NCBI GenBank assembly: GCA_900317635.1
Contig: ONHN01000002.1
Coordinates: 1-64,000, forward strand
Direction: 5' to 3'
Source: an uncultured Prevotellaceae bacterium
GTDB lineage: Bacteria; Bacteroidota; Bacteroidia; Bacteroidales; Bacteroidaceae
DNA length: 64,000 nucleotides
Below, piece by piece: positions 15,836-23,792 of the stretch. The position numbers and the translations under genes are program-made. Each line of letters starts with the position of its first letter. The stretch's first letter is position 1. The notes below the pieces were generated by a model, which had not been told where the DNA came from, ran no database searches, and saw only the letters and a program-made list of their open reading frames with translations.

Positions 15836-16603
15836 ATGAAACAACAAATACGCATCTTCGTGCTGCTGCTCGTAGCCCTGATAGCCGTGGTGGGATATAG
15901 TCTTGCCCCTTGGACGCTACAAGTGGGGCATTTGGAATTAAAGAAGATAGACCTTCCCGATGCCTTGCGCATCGTTCCCGATAAGGCCGTGGCTGAAACG
16001 GAGAAGAAGGAGGCCTTTACGCCTGCTCCGCTCGACACGGCGCGGCAGCGCATCCTCTTCTTCGGCGACTCGATGTTGGAAGGCCTTTCGCGACGCTTTG
16101 CCGACTACGCCGAGGCCAACGGCCACGACTTGCAGAGCGTGCTATGGTATAGCAGCACAACGCAGCTTTGGGCCGAGACCGACACGCTGCAGCACTTCCT
16201 GCGCCAAGCAAATCCCACGTTCATCGTCATTTGTCTTGGCAGCAACGAGCTCTTCGTGCGCGACCTGCCCAAACGCAATCAGTACGTCGAGCAAATTTTG
16301 CGCAAAGTAGGCAATGTTCCCTACGTTTGGATTAGTCCGCCCAACTGGAAAGACGACACGGGCATCAACGATGCCATCCTGCGCCACGTGGGGCCGCATC
16401 GCTACTTCGACAGCCGCCACCTGACGCTTCAGCGCGGGCGCGACGGAGCCCACCCCACGTTCGAGGCCGCTGCCACGTGGATGGACAAAGCCGCCGCCTG
16501 GATGCAAAGCGACTCGACGGCTCATCCCATACGCCTCCTACCTCCGCAGAAGAAAGCCGAGCACCGCAAGCTAAAACTCTTGATGCCCGCCGCAGGTACG
16601 TAG
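15836..16603 (+). CDS. Membrane-anchored SGNH hydrolase-like protein, probable partner of the MBOAT acyltransferase
   Basis: This 255-residue protein has one N-terminal membrane helix (about 5-24) and a periplasmic SGNH domain. Block I is ILFFGDSMLEG with Ser79, block III is VICLGSNELF with its Asn near 138, and block V is RDGAHPTFEA with the Asp/His pair. The layout (helix, linker, SGNH domain) is that of the acetyltransferases/esterases that pair with MBOAT channels, such as PatB or AlgX/AlgJ-like proteins. The MBOAT gene follows after 86 bases. The likely role is to take acetyl groups delivered across the membrane and put them on an envelope polysaccharide. The acceptor is unknown. I use ATG 15,836 instead of the TTG three bases upstream. 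Confidence 0.8.
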   Translation: MKQQIRIFVLLLVALIAVVGYSLAPWTLQVGHLELKKIDLPDALRIVPDKAVAETEKKEAFTPAPLDTARQRILFFGDSMLEGLSRRFADYAEANGHDLQSVLWYSSTTQLWAETDTLQHFLRQANPTFIVICLGSNELFVRDLPKRNQYVEQILRKVGNVPYVWISPPNWKDDTGINDAILRHVGPHRYFDSRHLTLQRGRDGAHPTFEAAATWMDKAAAWMQSDSTAHPIRLLPPQKKAEHRKLKLLMPAAGT

Positions 16604-16668
16604 CACCCGCCGCGTTGTGCCGTCAGTAGTTGTGCCACACCCCCCTCACCAACTGCGTTGCCAAACTC

Positions 16669-16685
16669 TTCACTTGTCACTTGTA
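16669..16685. repeat. Short copy of the 7-bp repeat (cacttgtcacttgt)
   Basis: Two TTGTCAC-type heptads lie just upstream of the MBOAT start codon. This is a minimal member of the heptad family that is better developed at 30,706, 36,970, 38,386 and 39,110. Confidence 0.6.
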
Positions 16686-16689
16686 AACC

Positions 16690-18183
16690 ATGCACATCGT
16701 TGAAAGTTGGATACACGAGCTTTTGCTCTTTCTCGTTACGCCAGACCGCCTTTGGCAGTTCTGCACGATGCCCTTTTGGGCCTTGTTTACTGCCTTCTTC
16801 GGTGTGTACCTCGTGTTTCGCGGCGGGCGCAGGACGTTGTTGCTGGGTTACGTCGTAGCCTTCAACCTCTTCTTTGCGTGGAAAGCAAACGGACTGACGG
16901 CCCTGCTTTTGCCGCTGACGGCCTGCGTGTCGTGGTGGCTCGTAGAGCGCATGAAACGCTGCGAGGGGTGGCGGCGGCGCACGTGGCTGTGGCTGACGGT
17001 GTTGCTGCTCTTGGCTCCGCTCATCTATTATAAGTATGCTGGCTTCCTGGCCTTCAACTTCTCGCTCTTGCTGCGCGAGAACTTCCCCGTCCCGCAGGTT
17101 GTCTTGCCCATCGGCATCTCCTTCTATACGTTCCAAGCCATTAGCTATGCCTCCGATGTCTATCGGCGGCGATATACGGCTCATACGCCGCTGCTCGACT
17201 ACCTCTTCTATTTGACCTTCTTCCCCCTGCTGTTGGCAGGCCCTATCACGCGCGCTGGCACGCTGTTGCCCCAGCTGCGACAATTTGCGCTGCGCCGCAC
17301 CTTGCACGGGCGGCTGACGGGCGTGCGCGTGCAAATGGGGCTTTTCCTCATTGTGTTGGGTCTGCTGAAGAAGGGCTTGATAGCCGACTACATAGCGCAG
17401 TACAACAACTGGATATTCGATACGCCGCTGGCTTATAGCGGTTTTGAAAACGTGATGGGCGCTTTGGGCTATACGCTGCAAATCTATTGCGACTTTTCGG
17501 GCTATAGCGATATAAGCATTGGCCTTGCCGCCTTGATGGGTTTTCGCCTGCCGCCCAACTTCAACGCGCCCTATCAGAGCCTGAACCTTTCCGATTTTTG
17601 GCGGCGATGGCACATTTCGCTCTCTTCCTGGCTGCGCGACTACATCTATATCCCCCTTGGCGGCAATCGGCGCGGAAAATTCCGCACCTATCTCAACAAC
17701 TTCCTGACGATGCTCGTGGCTGGCATTTGGCACGGTGCCTCGTGGATGTTCGTCCTTTGGGGTGCGCTTCATGGCGTAGGCCTCATCGTGCATAAAGCTC
17801 TGCTACCGCTGTTGCGGCGCATACCCGAACCCTTCTTCGTGCGACTGTTGTGCCGCATGCTGACCATGACATTCCTCGTATGTACGTGGGTTGTGTTTCG
17901 GGCCGAGACGTGGGAAGTGGTTACGCAGTTCTTCTCCAACGTGAGTGCCACCTTCTCGTGGGACTACCTCGTACCCTTTGTTAAAGCCCGTCCCGTATGG
18001 ACCGTTTTGCTGCTACTGGGCTTCGCCCTCCACTACACTCCGCCGCGCGGCTATGGCCGTCTGCGCCATGCTTTCGTGCGCCTGCCGTGGCTTTTGCAAC
18101 TTGTGGTGTTCCTTGCGGCTGTTCTGCTCGTCATCAACTTTTCGCAAGACAACGTGCAACCTTTCATCTACTCTCGCTTCTAA
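16690..18183 (+). CDS. MBOAT-family O-acyltransferase (AlgI/PatA-like)
   Basis: A 497-residue polytopic inner-membrane protein. The family signature is clear: LPIGISFYTFQAISYASDVYR near 139-160, FFPLLLAGPITR near 178-189, YCDFSGYSDISIGLA near 266-280, SDFWRRWHISLSSW with conserved H308, IPLGGNRRG near 321-329, and GIWHGASWMFVLWGALHG with the catalytic H348. Such proteins move acyl (usually acetyl) groups across the membrane for O-acetylation of exported polysaccharides or peptidoglycan. The SGNH gene before it and the CE2-like esterase gene after it (20 bases away) make an acetylation/deacetylation set. No alginate or other polymer synthase is nearby, so the acceptor is not identified. Confidence 0.92.
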   Translation: MHIVESWIHELLLFLVTPDRLWQFCTMPFWALFTAFFGVYLVFRGGRRTLLLGYVVAFNLFFAWKANGLTALLLPLTACVSWWLVERMKRCEGWRRRTWLWLTVLLLLAPLIYYKYAGFLAFNFSLLLRENFPVPQVVLPIGISFYTFQAISYASDVYRRRYTAHTPLLDYLFYLTFFPLLLAGPITRAGTLLPQLRQFALRRTLHGRLTGVRVQMGLFLIVLGLLKKGLIADYIAQYNNWIFDTPLAYSGFENVMGALGYTLQIYCDFSGYSDISIGLAALMGFRLPPNFNAPYQSLNLSDFWRRWHISLSSWLRDYIYIPLGGNRRGKFRTYLNNFLTMLVAGIWHGASWMFVLWGALHGVGLIVHKALLPLLRRIPEPFFVRLLCRMLTMTFLVCTWVVFRAETWEVVTQFFSNVSATFSWDYLVPFVKARPVWTVLLLLGFALHYTPPRGYGRLRHAFVRLPWLLQLVVFLAAVLLVINFSQDNVQPFIYSRF

Positions 18184-18203
18184 CAACAAACGTTTTTCCT
18201 GTT

Positions 18204-19295
18204 ATGAAACTTCGTCAACTATTGCTCCTTTTGGCCTTGCTGCCTCTCTGCATGCTGGGGCAACGCACACATATCAGCCCATCGGACGCCGGCTTTGTAT
18301 ATGAAGGGCGCATCAGTTTTGCCAATGCCGATGCCCCGCGTTGGCATTACCCTGGCGTGCAAATACGCTGCACGTTCACGGGCACCAGCGTTCGTCTGCT
18401 GACGAAGCCTGGCAGTGGTTTCTTTATTTGTCAGATTGACGATGCTGCCCCCTTCAAGGTGGAGAGTACGACCGACAACGAAGGCGAAATCACCTTAGCC
18501 ACGGGACTGCCCACCGCGCTCCATTCGCTCTGTATCACCTATGCCATCGAGGGCCTGACGAAGCACCCAGCCTTCTACGGGCTGTCGCTTGATGCGGGCT
18601 GTCAACTCGGCGAGCGTCCGCAGCAGCCTGCGCGCAAAATGGAGTTCATAGGCAACAGTATCACCTGCGGCTTTGGCATTGAAGGCGACGGGACGGAAAA
18701 GAAGTTCTCCTATTCGCAGCAAAACATCACGCTGACCTACGAGGCCTTAACGGCACAGGCTTTCGATGCCCGCTGGCAGGTCGTAGCACGCAGCGGGATA
18801 GGGCTCTACCGCAACTGCAACGGCAAGCGCGGCGGCGACTATCCCACCATGCGCGACTACTACGACTACACACTCTTTGCAACCTCTGGTGAGCGCTGGG
18901 ACTTCAATCGCTATCAGCCCGACGTGGTGTGCGTCAACCTTGGCACCAACGATACGACAAACCCTGGCTACGATGCTGAACTCTTGAAACGGGAATACAT
19001 CAAGTTTGTCAAAACCCTGCGTAGCCACTACCCGCAAGCGGCGATTGTCCTCTTGACGGGCACGATGATACGCGGACAGCGCCTTTCTGACGTGCAAGCA
19101 GCACAGCAGGCCGCAGTTGAGGCGGCCCGGCAACGCGGCGACAAGGCTGTCTATCGGTTCGACTTCACACCCGAGGACGGTTCGCTGGGCTACGGCACGA
19201 TGAAACACCCCTCACGCGCTCGCCACCAGCGTATGGCTGAAGAACTCATTCCCTTTATCAGCCAGCTAACAGGCTGGGAAACCATAAAGAAATAA
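18204..19295 (+). CDS. Secreted CE2-type SGNH carbohydrate esterase
   Basis: This 363-residue protein starts at the ATG at 18,204, where a signal peptide (MKLRQLLLLLALLPLCMLGQ) begins; a longer frame overlaps the MBOAT gene and is rejected. The N-terminal part (25-140) is a beta-sandwich as in CE2 acetyl esterases. The SGNH domain follows with block I MEFIGNSITCGFG (Ser152), block III VCVNLGTNDTT and a C-terminal His-containing block (KHPSRARHQRMAEEL). CE2 enzymes remove acetyl groups from xylan or related glycans. Next to an O-acetyltransferase pair it could instead trim or recycle the same acetyl groups. The C at 16 gives a possible lipobox (LCML does not fit well), so soluble secretion is more likely. 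Confidence 0.82.
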   Translation: MKLRQLLLLLALLPLCMLGQRTHISPSDAGFVYEGRISFANADAPRWHYPGVQIRCTFTGTSVRLLTKPGSGFFICQIDDAAPFKVESTTDNEGEITLATGLPTALHSLCITYAIEGLTKHPAFYGLSLDAGCQLGERPQQPARKMEFIGNSITCGFGIEGDGTEKKFSYSQQNITLTYEALTAQAFDARWQVVARSGIGLYRNCNGKRGGDYPTMRDYYDYTLFATSGERWDFNRYQPDVVCVNLGTNDTTNPGYDAELLKREYIKFVKTLRSHYPQAAIVLLTGTMIRGQRLSDVQAAQQAAVEAARQRGDKAVYRFDFTPEDGSLGYGTMKHPSRARHQRMAEELIPFISQLTGWETIKK

Positions 19296-19318
19296 GGTAG
19301 AGGGGCTGAAAGCAAACA

Positions 19319-20476
19319 ATGATAACGCGCATCCTTCCTATACTGCTCCTGCTCCTGCTCGTGCCAGCTTTCGCAATAGCACGTGTTGAGCTTCGCCAGT
19401 TGCGTCAGCCATTGCGTCGTCGCTTGCAGTGGGGCGCGATGTTGCCCGCAATCGTGTTGAGCATAGCCCTTTGCGCCACGGCGTCTTACGAAAGCTATAC
19501 CCCCGCCGCCGACCGCTGGAAGGGTCTCTTGATGGCGGCCACGCTGCTCGTGCTCGTACCGCAGGCTCTCTATGCCCTCCTGCTCTTATTGCCCGCTCGC
19601 CGTAAGGCTTGGATGCGCGGTATGCGGTTAGGCATCTGCGTGGTGGTTTTCGGCGTTATGCTCTATGGCTTTACGCTGGGCTGGCGGCGTATCACGGTTG
19701 TGCAGACCAACGTGCCCGTAGCTGGCCTACCGCGCGCCTTCGATGGTTATAGGCTGGTGCATATCTCCGACTTGCACCTCGGCACGTGGGTAGGGCACGA
19801 AGAGGTCTTCCTGCGCCTTTGCGACAGCATAGCGGCCTTGCAACCCGACCTCATCGTCTTTACGGGCGACCTTGTCAACTACAAACCTTCCGAACTCGAT
19901 ACGTTCCGCAAGCTGCTGCCACGGCTGCAGGCGCGCGATGGCGTGGTTTCTGTTATGGGAAACCACGACTATCTTAGCTACTTCCGTTGGCCTTCCTCAG
20001 CCGACAGCTTGCGGGCAATAGAGGAGTTGCAAAACATTCAGCGCGAGGCAGGTTATAGGCTTTTGCTCAACGAACACCTCATCGTGCGGCGCGGGGCGGA
20101 CAGCTTGGTTATCGTTGGGCTTGAAAACGATGGGCCACCACGTTTTCCCGCTTTGGCCGACTTGCCTAAAGCCCTCGGCGGCATAGCTCCCGGCAGCTGT
20201 TGCATCTACCTGCAGCACGACCCTTCCTATTGGCGACGTGCGTTGCTTAAGCAGCAGCGGCTCGCTCCCTTGATGTTGGCTGGACATACCCACGCTATGC
20301 AACTGCGCCTCTTTGGTTGGTCGCCTGCCGCATGGTTCTATCCCGAATGGGGAGGCCTTTACGCCGAAGGGAAAAGTCGCCTCTTCGTCAGCACGGGCAT
20401 AGGCAGTGTGATGATGCCTTTCCGCTTAGGGGCTTGGCCCGAAATAGACCTTTTGGTGCTTAAGAGCGAGCCTTAA
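19319..20476 (+). CDS. Membrane-anchored metallophosphoesterase (calcineurin-like)
   Basis: The 385-residue protein has three hydrophobic N-terminal helices in its first 130 residues, then a calcineurin-like phosphoesterase domain. The metal-binding motifs are in order: ISDLHLGTW near 150 (D-x-H), FTGDLVNYK near 180 (GD), VMGNHDYLS near 215 (GNHD) and LAGHTHAMQL near 320 (GHTH). The fold and membrane anchor resemble the YkuE/YaeI group that acts on lipids such as UDP-diacylglucosamine-type substrates, but the substrate cannot be read. It starts 23 bases after the CE2 gene and is followed after 45 bases by plsC, so a lipid or envelope role fits its surroundings. Confidence 0.85.
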   Translation: MITRILPILLLLLLVPAFAIARVELRQLRQPLRRRLQWGAMLPAIVLSIALCATASYESYTPAADRWKGLLMAATLLVLVPQALYALLLLLPARRKAWMRGMRLGICVVVFGVMLYGFTLGWRRITVVQTNVPVAGLPRAFDGYRLVHISDLHLGTWVGHEEVFLRLCDSIAALQPDLIVFTGDLVNYKPSELDTFRKLLPRLQARDGVVSVMGNHDYLSYFRWPSSADSLRAIEELQNIQREAGYRLLLNEHLIVRRGADSLVIVGLENDGPPRFPALADLPKALGGIAPGSCCIYLQHDPSYWRRALLKQQRLAPLMLAGHTHAMQLRLFGWSPAAWFYPEWGGLYAEGKSRLFVSTGIGSVMMPFRLGAWPEIDLLVLKSEP

Positions 20477-20521
20477 GCTGTCGGGCACCCTTAAACGCTT
20501 TGAACAGAAACCTTCGCAACC

Positions 20522-21253
20522 ATGATATACCGACTTTATCAACTTTTCATAGCCCTCCCCGTTGGCCTTGTGCTGACCGCTCTGACGGCCATCGTCACTT
20601 TCGTCGGGAGTATCTTTAATGCTCACTTCTGGGGTTATTGGCCTGCCCATCTTTGGGCGCGCGCCGTCTGCAAATTGTTGCTGCTGCCCGTTCGTGTGGA
20701 AGGGCGCGAGAACATTGACGCTACGCAGAGCTACGTCTTCGTGGCCAACCACCAGGGCGCGCTCGACATCTTCCTTGTCTATGGCTACCTCAATCGCAAC
20801 TTCAAGTGGATGATGAAGCACGAGTTGCGACGCATTCCGCTCGTGGGTGCTGCCTGCCAGCGCGCAGGCCATATCTTTGTGGACAATCGCAACGCCGCCG
20901 CCGTGCGCCACACCTACGAGCAAGCGCGCCAGACCCTGCAGGGTGGCACGTCGGTCTTTGTTTTTCCTGAAGGTGCCCGCACGCTGACGGGGCGCATGAC
21001 GGCTTTCCACAAAGCGGCGTTTCAGCTGTCAGCCGAATTGCAGCTTCCCGTCGTACCCATGACGATTGACGGGCCCTACGTTGCCTTGCCGCGTCAGCGC
21101 GGTTTTTGGTTTGTGCGCCGCACGGCGTTGCGCCTGACAATCCACGCCCCCCTTCAGCCCCCCGCCTCAACAGCTACCGCCGACGTGCGGGCTACCACCG
21201 ACGCAGCACGCGCCACGATTGCAAGGGGCTTGCCCTGCGAGGTCGAAGCCTAA
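20522..21253 (+). CDS. plsC: 1-acyl-sn-glycerol-3-phosphate acyltransferase (PlsC family)
   Basis: This 243-residue inner-membrane enzyme adds the second acyl chain to lysophosphatidic acid to make phosphatidic acid. An N-terminal helix (about 10-30) anchors it. The catalytic NHxxxxD motif is seen as ANHQGALD near 77-84, block II is in the KHELRRIPLVGAACQRAGHIFVD stretch described by its KxExxxxP pattern, and block III is VFPEGARTLTG near 148. A VPMTIDG segment completes the fold. It is the last gene of the plus-strand run. Bacteroidetes genomes often have several PlsC paralogues, so an acyltransferase for another lysolipid is possible. Confidence 0.88.
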   Translation: MIYRLYQLFIALPVGLVLTALTAIVTFVGSIFNAHFWGYWPAHLWARAVCKLLLLPVRVEGRENIDATQSYVFVANHQGALDIFLVYGYLNRNFKWMMKHELRRIPLVGAACQRAGHIFVDNRNAAAVRHTYEQARQTLQGGTSVFVFPEGARTLTGRMTAFHKAAFQLSAELQLPVVPMTIDGPYVALPRQRGFWFVRRTALRLTIHAPLQPPASTATADVRATTDAARATIARGLPCEVEA

Positions 21254-21400
21254 GGCGAAGCACCTTACTTCAACCAAAAATAATTTGAGGTCGTTTGCCT
21301 GCTTCATATACAAACGTTTATAGTTTCAGCGCGGAGTATTTCTTTAAGTACCCGCGCAAAAGAAAGCGGTTTTTCTTGTCCCTATTCGCGCAAAAGTCCT

Positions 21401-21408
21401 TATCTTTG
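21401..21408 (+). promoter_or_regulatory. -7 box directly before the HU/SPOR gene
   Basis: TATCTTTG, an exact -7 element, ends only 6 bases before the ATG at 21,415. Transcription would start at or within a few bases of the start codon, so the mRNA would have almost no leader. A TTG at 21,376-21,378 could serve as -33. Confidence 0.6.
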
Positions 21409-21414
21409 CAGCAA

Positions 21415-22461
21415 ATGTTTAGGTTAATACGTCACATACAGTATCTTCTTACAGAGCATAACTGCGTTATTGTTCCGCAGTTAGGCGGTTTTGTTGCGCA
21501 CTACGTTGCAGCCAAGCCCGAGGATGCTACGTGTGCGTATTTGCCCCCGCTCCGCTCTGTGGCGTTCAATCCGCAGCTCACGCTGAACGACGGCCTGCTT
21601 GTGCAGTCCTATATGCAGACGTGTGGCGGATCCTACAACGAAGGCCTTCGTCTGATGGAGCGCGATGTTCGTGAGCTGAAAGAGGCCTTGCTCAATCCCG
21701 AAGGGTACGAGTTGTTTGGCATTGGCCATTTGTCGCTTACGTCCGACGGGCGCTATCATTTCGAACCGCAGCAGACTGGCCTCCTCACGCCCGCGCTCTA
21801 TTGGCTCAATCCCATTAAGTTAGTGCCTTTGGCCGAGCAAGCAGTGGTTATGGCGGGTGCTAAGCAGCGAACGCATTTCGCACGATTTATGAAGAACGAA
21901 AACGAATATACGATAACAATCAGTCGCGACGTTGCCAACTACGTGGCCGCAGCCATTGTGGCTCTGGTCTTCTATCTGGCATGGGCTGTGCCTGGCCATC
22001 GCGATAAGGCTGAACCTCAGCAGGCCTCTGTAGCAGCAAAAGAGATAACGGCAAAGCAGAAGCCCGTTACTACCAAAGTTGTATCGAAACCTGCCAAAGA
22101 ACCTGCACAGCAGCAGATACGTGCCGAGAACCCTGCCGCCCCCGCCGCAGAAGCTGCTGCGCCTCAAACCGCACTTGTGCAGCAGTCCGCAGCAGCACAG
22201 CCAAAGGCAACTGACGGCGTGAATGGCGGCACCTTCGCCATTGTCTTGGCTACGGGCGTTCCCGAAGAAAGCGGAGCCGCGTTCGTCAAGAAGCTCATAG
22301 GCGAGGGTTATCGTGAAGCACGTATGGTGACAACCACCACGGGCCGCCGCCAAATCGTTTACGGACGCTTTACGAGCAACGAGCAAGCGCGGGCGCGTTT
22401 GGCCGAACTGCGCAGTACGTCCTACTTCCAGCAGTCGTGGGTCACACAGGTAGCTAATTAA
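21415..22461 (+). CDS. HU-domain / SPOR-domain inner-membrane protein
   Basis: A 348-residue protein. I start it at ATG 21,415 because MFRLIRHIQYLLTEHNCVIV aligns with the usual start of this family; the open frame upstream runs through the promoter. Residues 1-150 form the Bacteroidetes HU-CCDC81-type domain pair (IVPQLGGFVAHYV). A single membrane helix lies near 183-202 (VANYVAAAIVALVFYLAWAV). A long Ala/Pro/Gln/Lys-rich linker follows, and the C-terminal 80 residues (TFAIVLATGV...ARLAELRS) are a SPOR domain, which binds denuded glycan strands of peptidoglycan at division sites. The cytoplasmic part may bind nucleic acid. The zinc-ribbon FHA gene follows after 10 bases. Confidence 0.82.
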   Translation: MFRLIRHIQYLLTEHNCVIVPQLGGFVAHYVAAKPEDATCAYLPPLRSVAFNPQLTLNDGLLVQSYMQTCGGSYNEGLRLMERDVRELKEALLNPEGYELFGIGHLSLTSDGRYHFEPQQTGLLTPALYWLNPIKLVPLAEQAVVMAGAKQRTHFARFMKNENEYTITISRDVANYVAAAIVALVFYLAWAVPGHRDKAEPQQASVAAKEITAKQKPVTTKVVSKPAKEPAQQQIRAENPAAPAAEAAAPQTALVQQSAAAQPKATDGVNGGTFAIVLATGVPEESGAAFVKKLIGEGYREARMVTTTTGRRQIVYGRFTSNEQARARLAELRSTSYFQQSWVTQVAN

Positions 22462-22471
22462 AGATATAAGG

Positions 22472-22972
22472 ATGAAGAAGATCCGTTGTCCACGCTGTGA
22501 TGAAGCAATCCTCTTCGACGAGACGCGCTTTGAACCTGGGCGCGTCTTAGTTTTTGCATGCCCTTCGTGCCAGAAACAGTTTCGCGTGCGCATGCCAGCC
22601 CCAAAGCCCTTAGACGCCGAAGAGGAGCGCAAGGCCTACGGCACGCTCATCGTCCTTGAAAACGCGTTCCAACTGCGGCAAGAAATACCCCTCTACGAAG
22701 GCGAAAACGTACTGGGACGCGAGGTGAAGGGAACAGCGGCTAACGCAGCCTTCAAGACCGTTGACCCCAGCATCGATACGTCGCATGCCGTTGTCTCCGT
22801 GCGCTGTCGTCAAGGACGCACCGACTTCTTCGTGCGCGACTTTCCCAGCGGCACGGGAACGTTCGTAGGTGGCGAACTGTTGCACGGACGCGAAAGCGTT
22901 TCGCTCGAAGACGGCACCGTGCTGACACTGGGCGCTGCCACCCTCATCTTCCGCGATGACACGCAGGAGTAA
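22472..22972 (+). CDS. Zinc-ribbon plus FHA-domain protein
   Basis: The 166-residue protein begins with a zinc ribbon made of CPRC (6-9) and CPSC (about 30-33), like the 'MJ0042'-type ribbon found at the start of other regulatory proteins. A linker follows, then an FHA domain (about 65-160) with the phosphothreonine-binding pattern: LGRE, SHAVVSVR (S-x-x-H replaced by DTSHAVVS) and SGTGTFVGG. FHA domains bind phosphothreonine, so the protein may be an adaptor in Ser/Thr kinase signalling. The start codon has an AAGG-type ribosome binding site 5 bases upstream. It overlaps functionally with the HU/SPOR gene just upstream and is probably in the same transcript. No kinase gene is nearby. Confidence 0.85.
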   Translation: MKKIRCPRCDEAILFDETRFEPGRVLVFACPSCQKQFRVRMPAPKPLDAEEERKAYGTLIVLENAFQLRQEIPLYEGENVLGREVKGTAANAAFKTVDPSIDTSHAVVSVRCRQGRTDFFVRDFPSGTGTFVGGELLHGRESVSLEDGTVLTLGAATLIFRDDTQE

Positions 22973-23009
22973 AGCAACATGTTGTCTTTATAGGCATCAG
23001 CCCCCCAAA

Positions 23010-23056
23010 GAGCGCGGGTGCCTCGCCCGCATCATGGGACGCAAGCTTCCCGCCAG
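23010..23056. repeat. GC-rich hairpin repeat copy (gcgcgggtgcctcgcccgc)
   Basis: This copy has the same word order as those at 5,827 and 36,456 (GC hairpin, then atgggacgcaag). It lies 38 bases after the FHA gene. It is followed at 23,107-23,157 by a C/T-rich palindromic repeat, so the gap before the next gene is a mosaic of two families. Confidence 0.7.
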
Positions 23057-23106
23057 CATCAATCATCGATGTCAGCCCACTCGTCTCTTTTCCGTTATTA
23101 GTAACT

Positions 23107-23157
23107 ACTCCCTCCTTGCCCTTTAGGGGAGGGGGGAGGGCGGGGGAGAGAGGGGCT
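23107..23157. repeat. C/T-rich palindromic repeat copy
   Basis: The left ctccctcc and right ggaggggggag arms can pair across the ccctttagggg centre. It ends in gagagaggggcttctcgtcac, where the C/T family joins a heptad unit (ctcgtcac), the same junction as near 54,190 and 61,424. Confidence 0.65.
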
Positions 23158-23180
23158 TCTCGTCACTACACATCATTACC

Positions 23181-23660
23181 ATGCATCGCACCATCTTCTT
23201 TCTATTAGCCGCATTCTTCTTAGCCATCGTCCCTGCCTCTTCGCAGGATATCGCGGCAGTTTCCGACTCGCTCACGACCGATAGCGTGCAAGCAGAGTTG
23301 CCCTTCCGCGTCACGCTCTACAGTCCCGACGCGCACATTACGTTGGCCCTCGACCTCTACGAAGAGAGCGTGAACGTACCTGGCTACGAGTTCTTTGGGC
23401 CTACCTTTGGCTATATGCGAGGCGATGCGCGACAGTGGATGTACGGCGTTTGGTTCGTGCTGAGTGCAGAAATAAAAGAGAATAAAGCTATTTTGCGTAT
23501 GAGCAACGACAGCGGTGCTGCTTCGCAAGACGTCGAACTGCGTATCTTGCCCGATGGCACCTACGCCTATCGTGCCCTCGGAACGAACGAAGTCTCGCGC
23601 GCCGAAGGGCGTAAACTGAAGAAGATACAAACGAAGATGACCTTTATTAAGCAGCAGTAA
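23181..23660 (+). CDS. Small secreted protein of unknown function
   Basis: A 159-residue protein with a clear N-terminal signal peptide (MHRTIFFLLAAFFLAIVPASS, cut before QD). The mature part is short, mostly beta-strand by pattern, with segments FRVTLYSPDAHITLALDLYEESV, PGYEFFGPTFGYMRGD and MYGVWFVLSAEI that can be told by their alternating hydrophobic residues, and a basic C-terminus. It resembles small Bacteroidetes periplasmic proteins with no named family. I do not recognise it and give no function. The gene stands alone between repeat blocks and a bidirectional terminator, with the next gene convergent. Confidence 0.7.
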   Translation: MHRTIFFLLAAFFLAIVPASSQDIAAVSDSLTTDSVQAELPFRVTLYSPDAHITLALDLYEESVNVPGYEFFGPTFGYMRGDARQWMYGVWFVLSAEIKENKAILRMSNDSGAASQDVELRILPDGTYAYRALGTNEVSRAEGRKLKKIQTKMTFIKQQ

Positions 23661-23729
23661 AGCGCAAGGGTGTTAGCATATAGAATAAGCGCAACGAGCT
23701 TGTTTCTTGCGTTTATGTCAGAGAAATAA

Positions 23730-23764
23730 AAGCGGAGCGTCTGTTTGAGTTAGACGCTCCGCTT
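23730..23764. terminator. Bidirectional terminator
   Basis: A perfect 13-bp stem aagcggagcgtct / agacgctccgctt with a 9-base loop lies between two convergent genes. The minus strand has a T-rich tail (ttttattt), which fits termination of the Gly/His-rich protein gene best. Confidence 0.88.
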
Positions 23765-23792
23765 ATATAATGTGTTTTCACTATCGGCTGTG

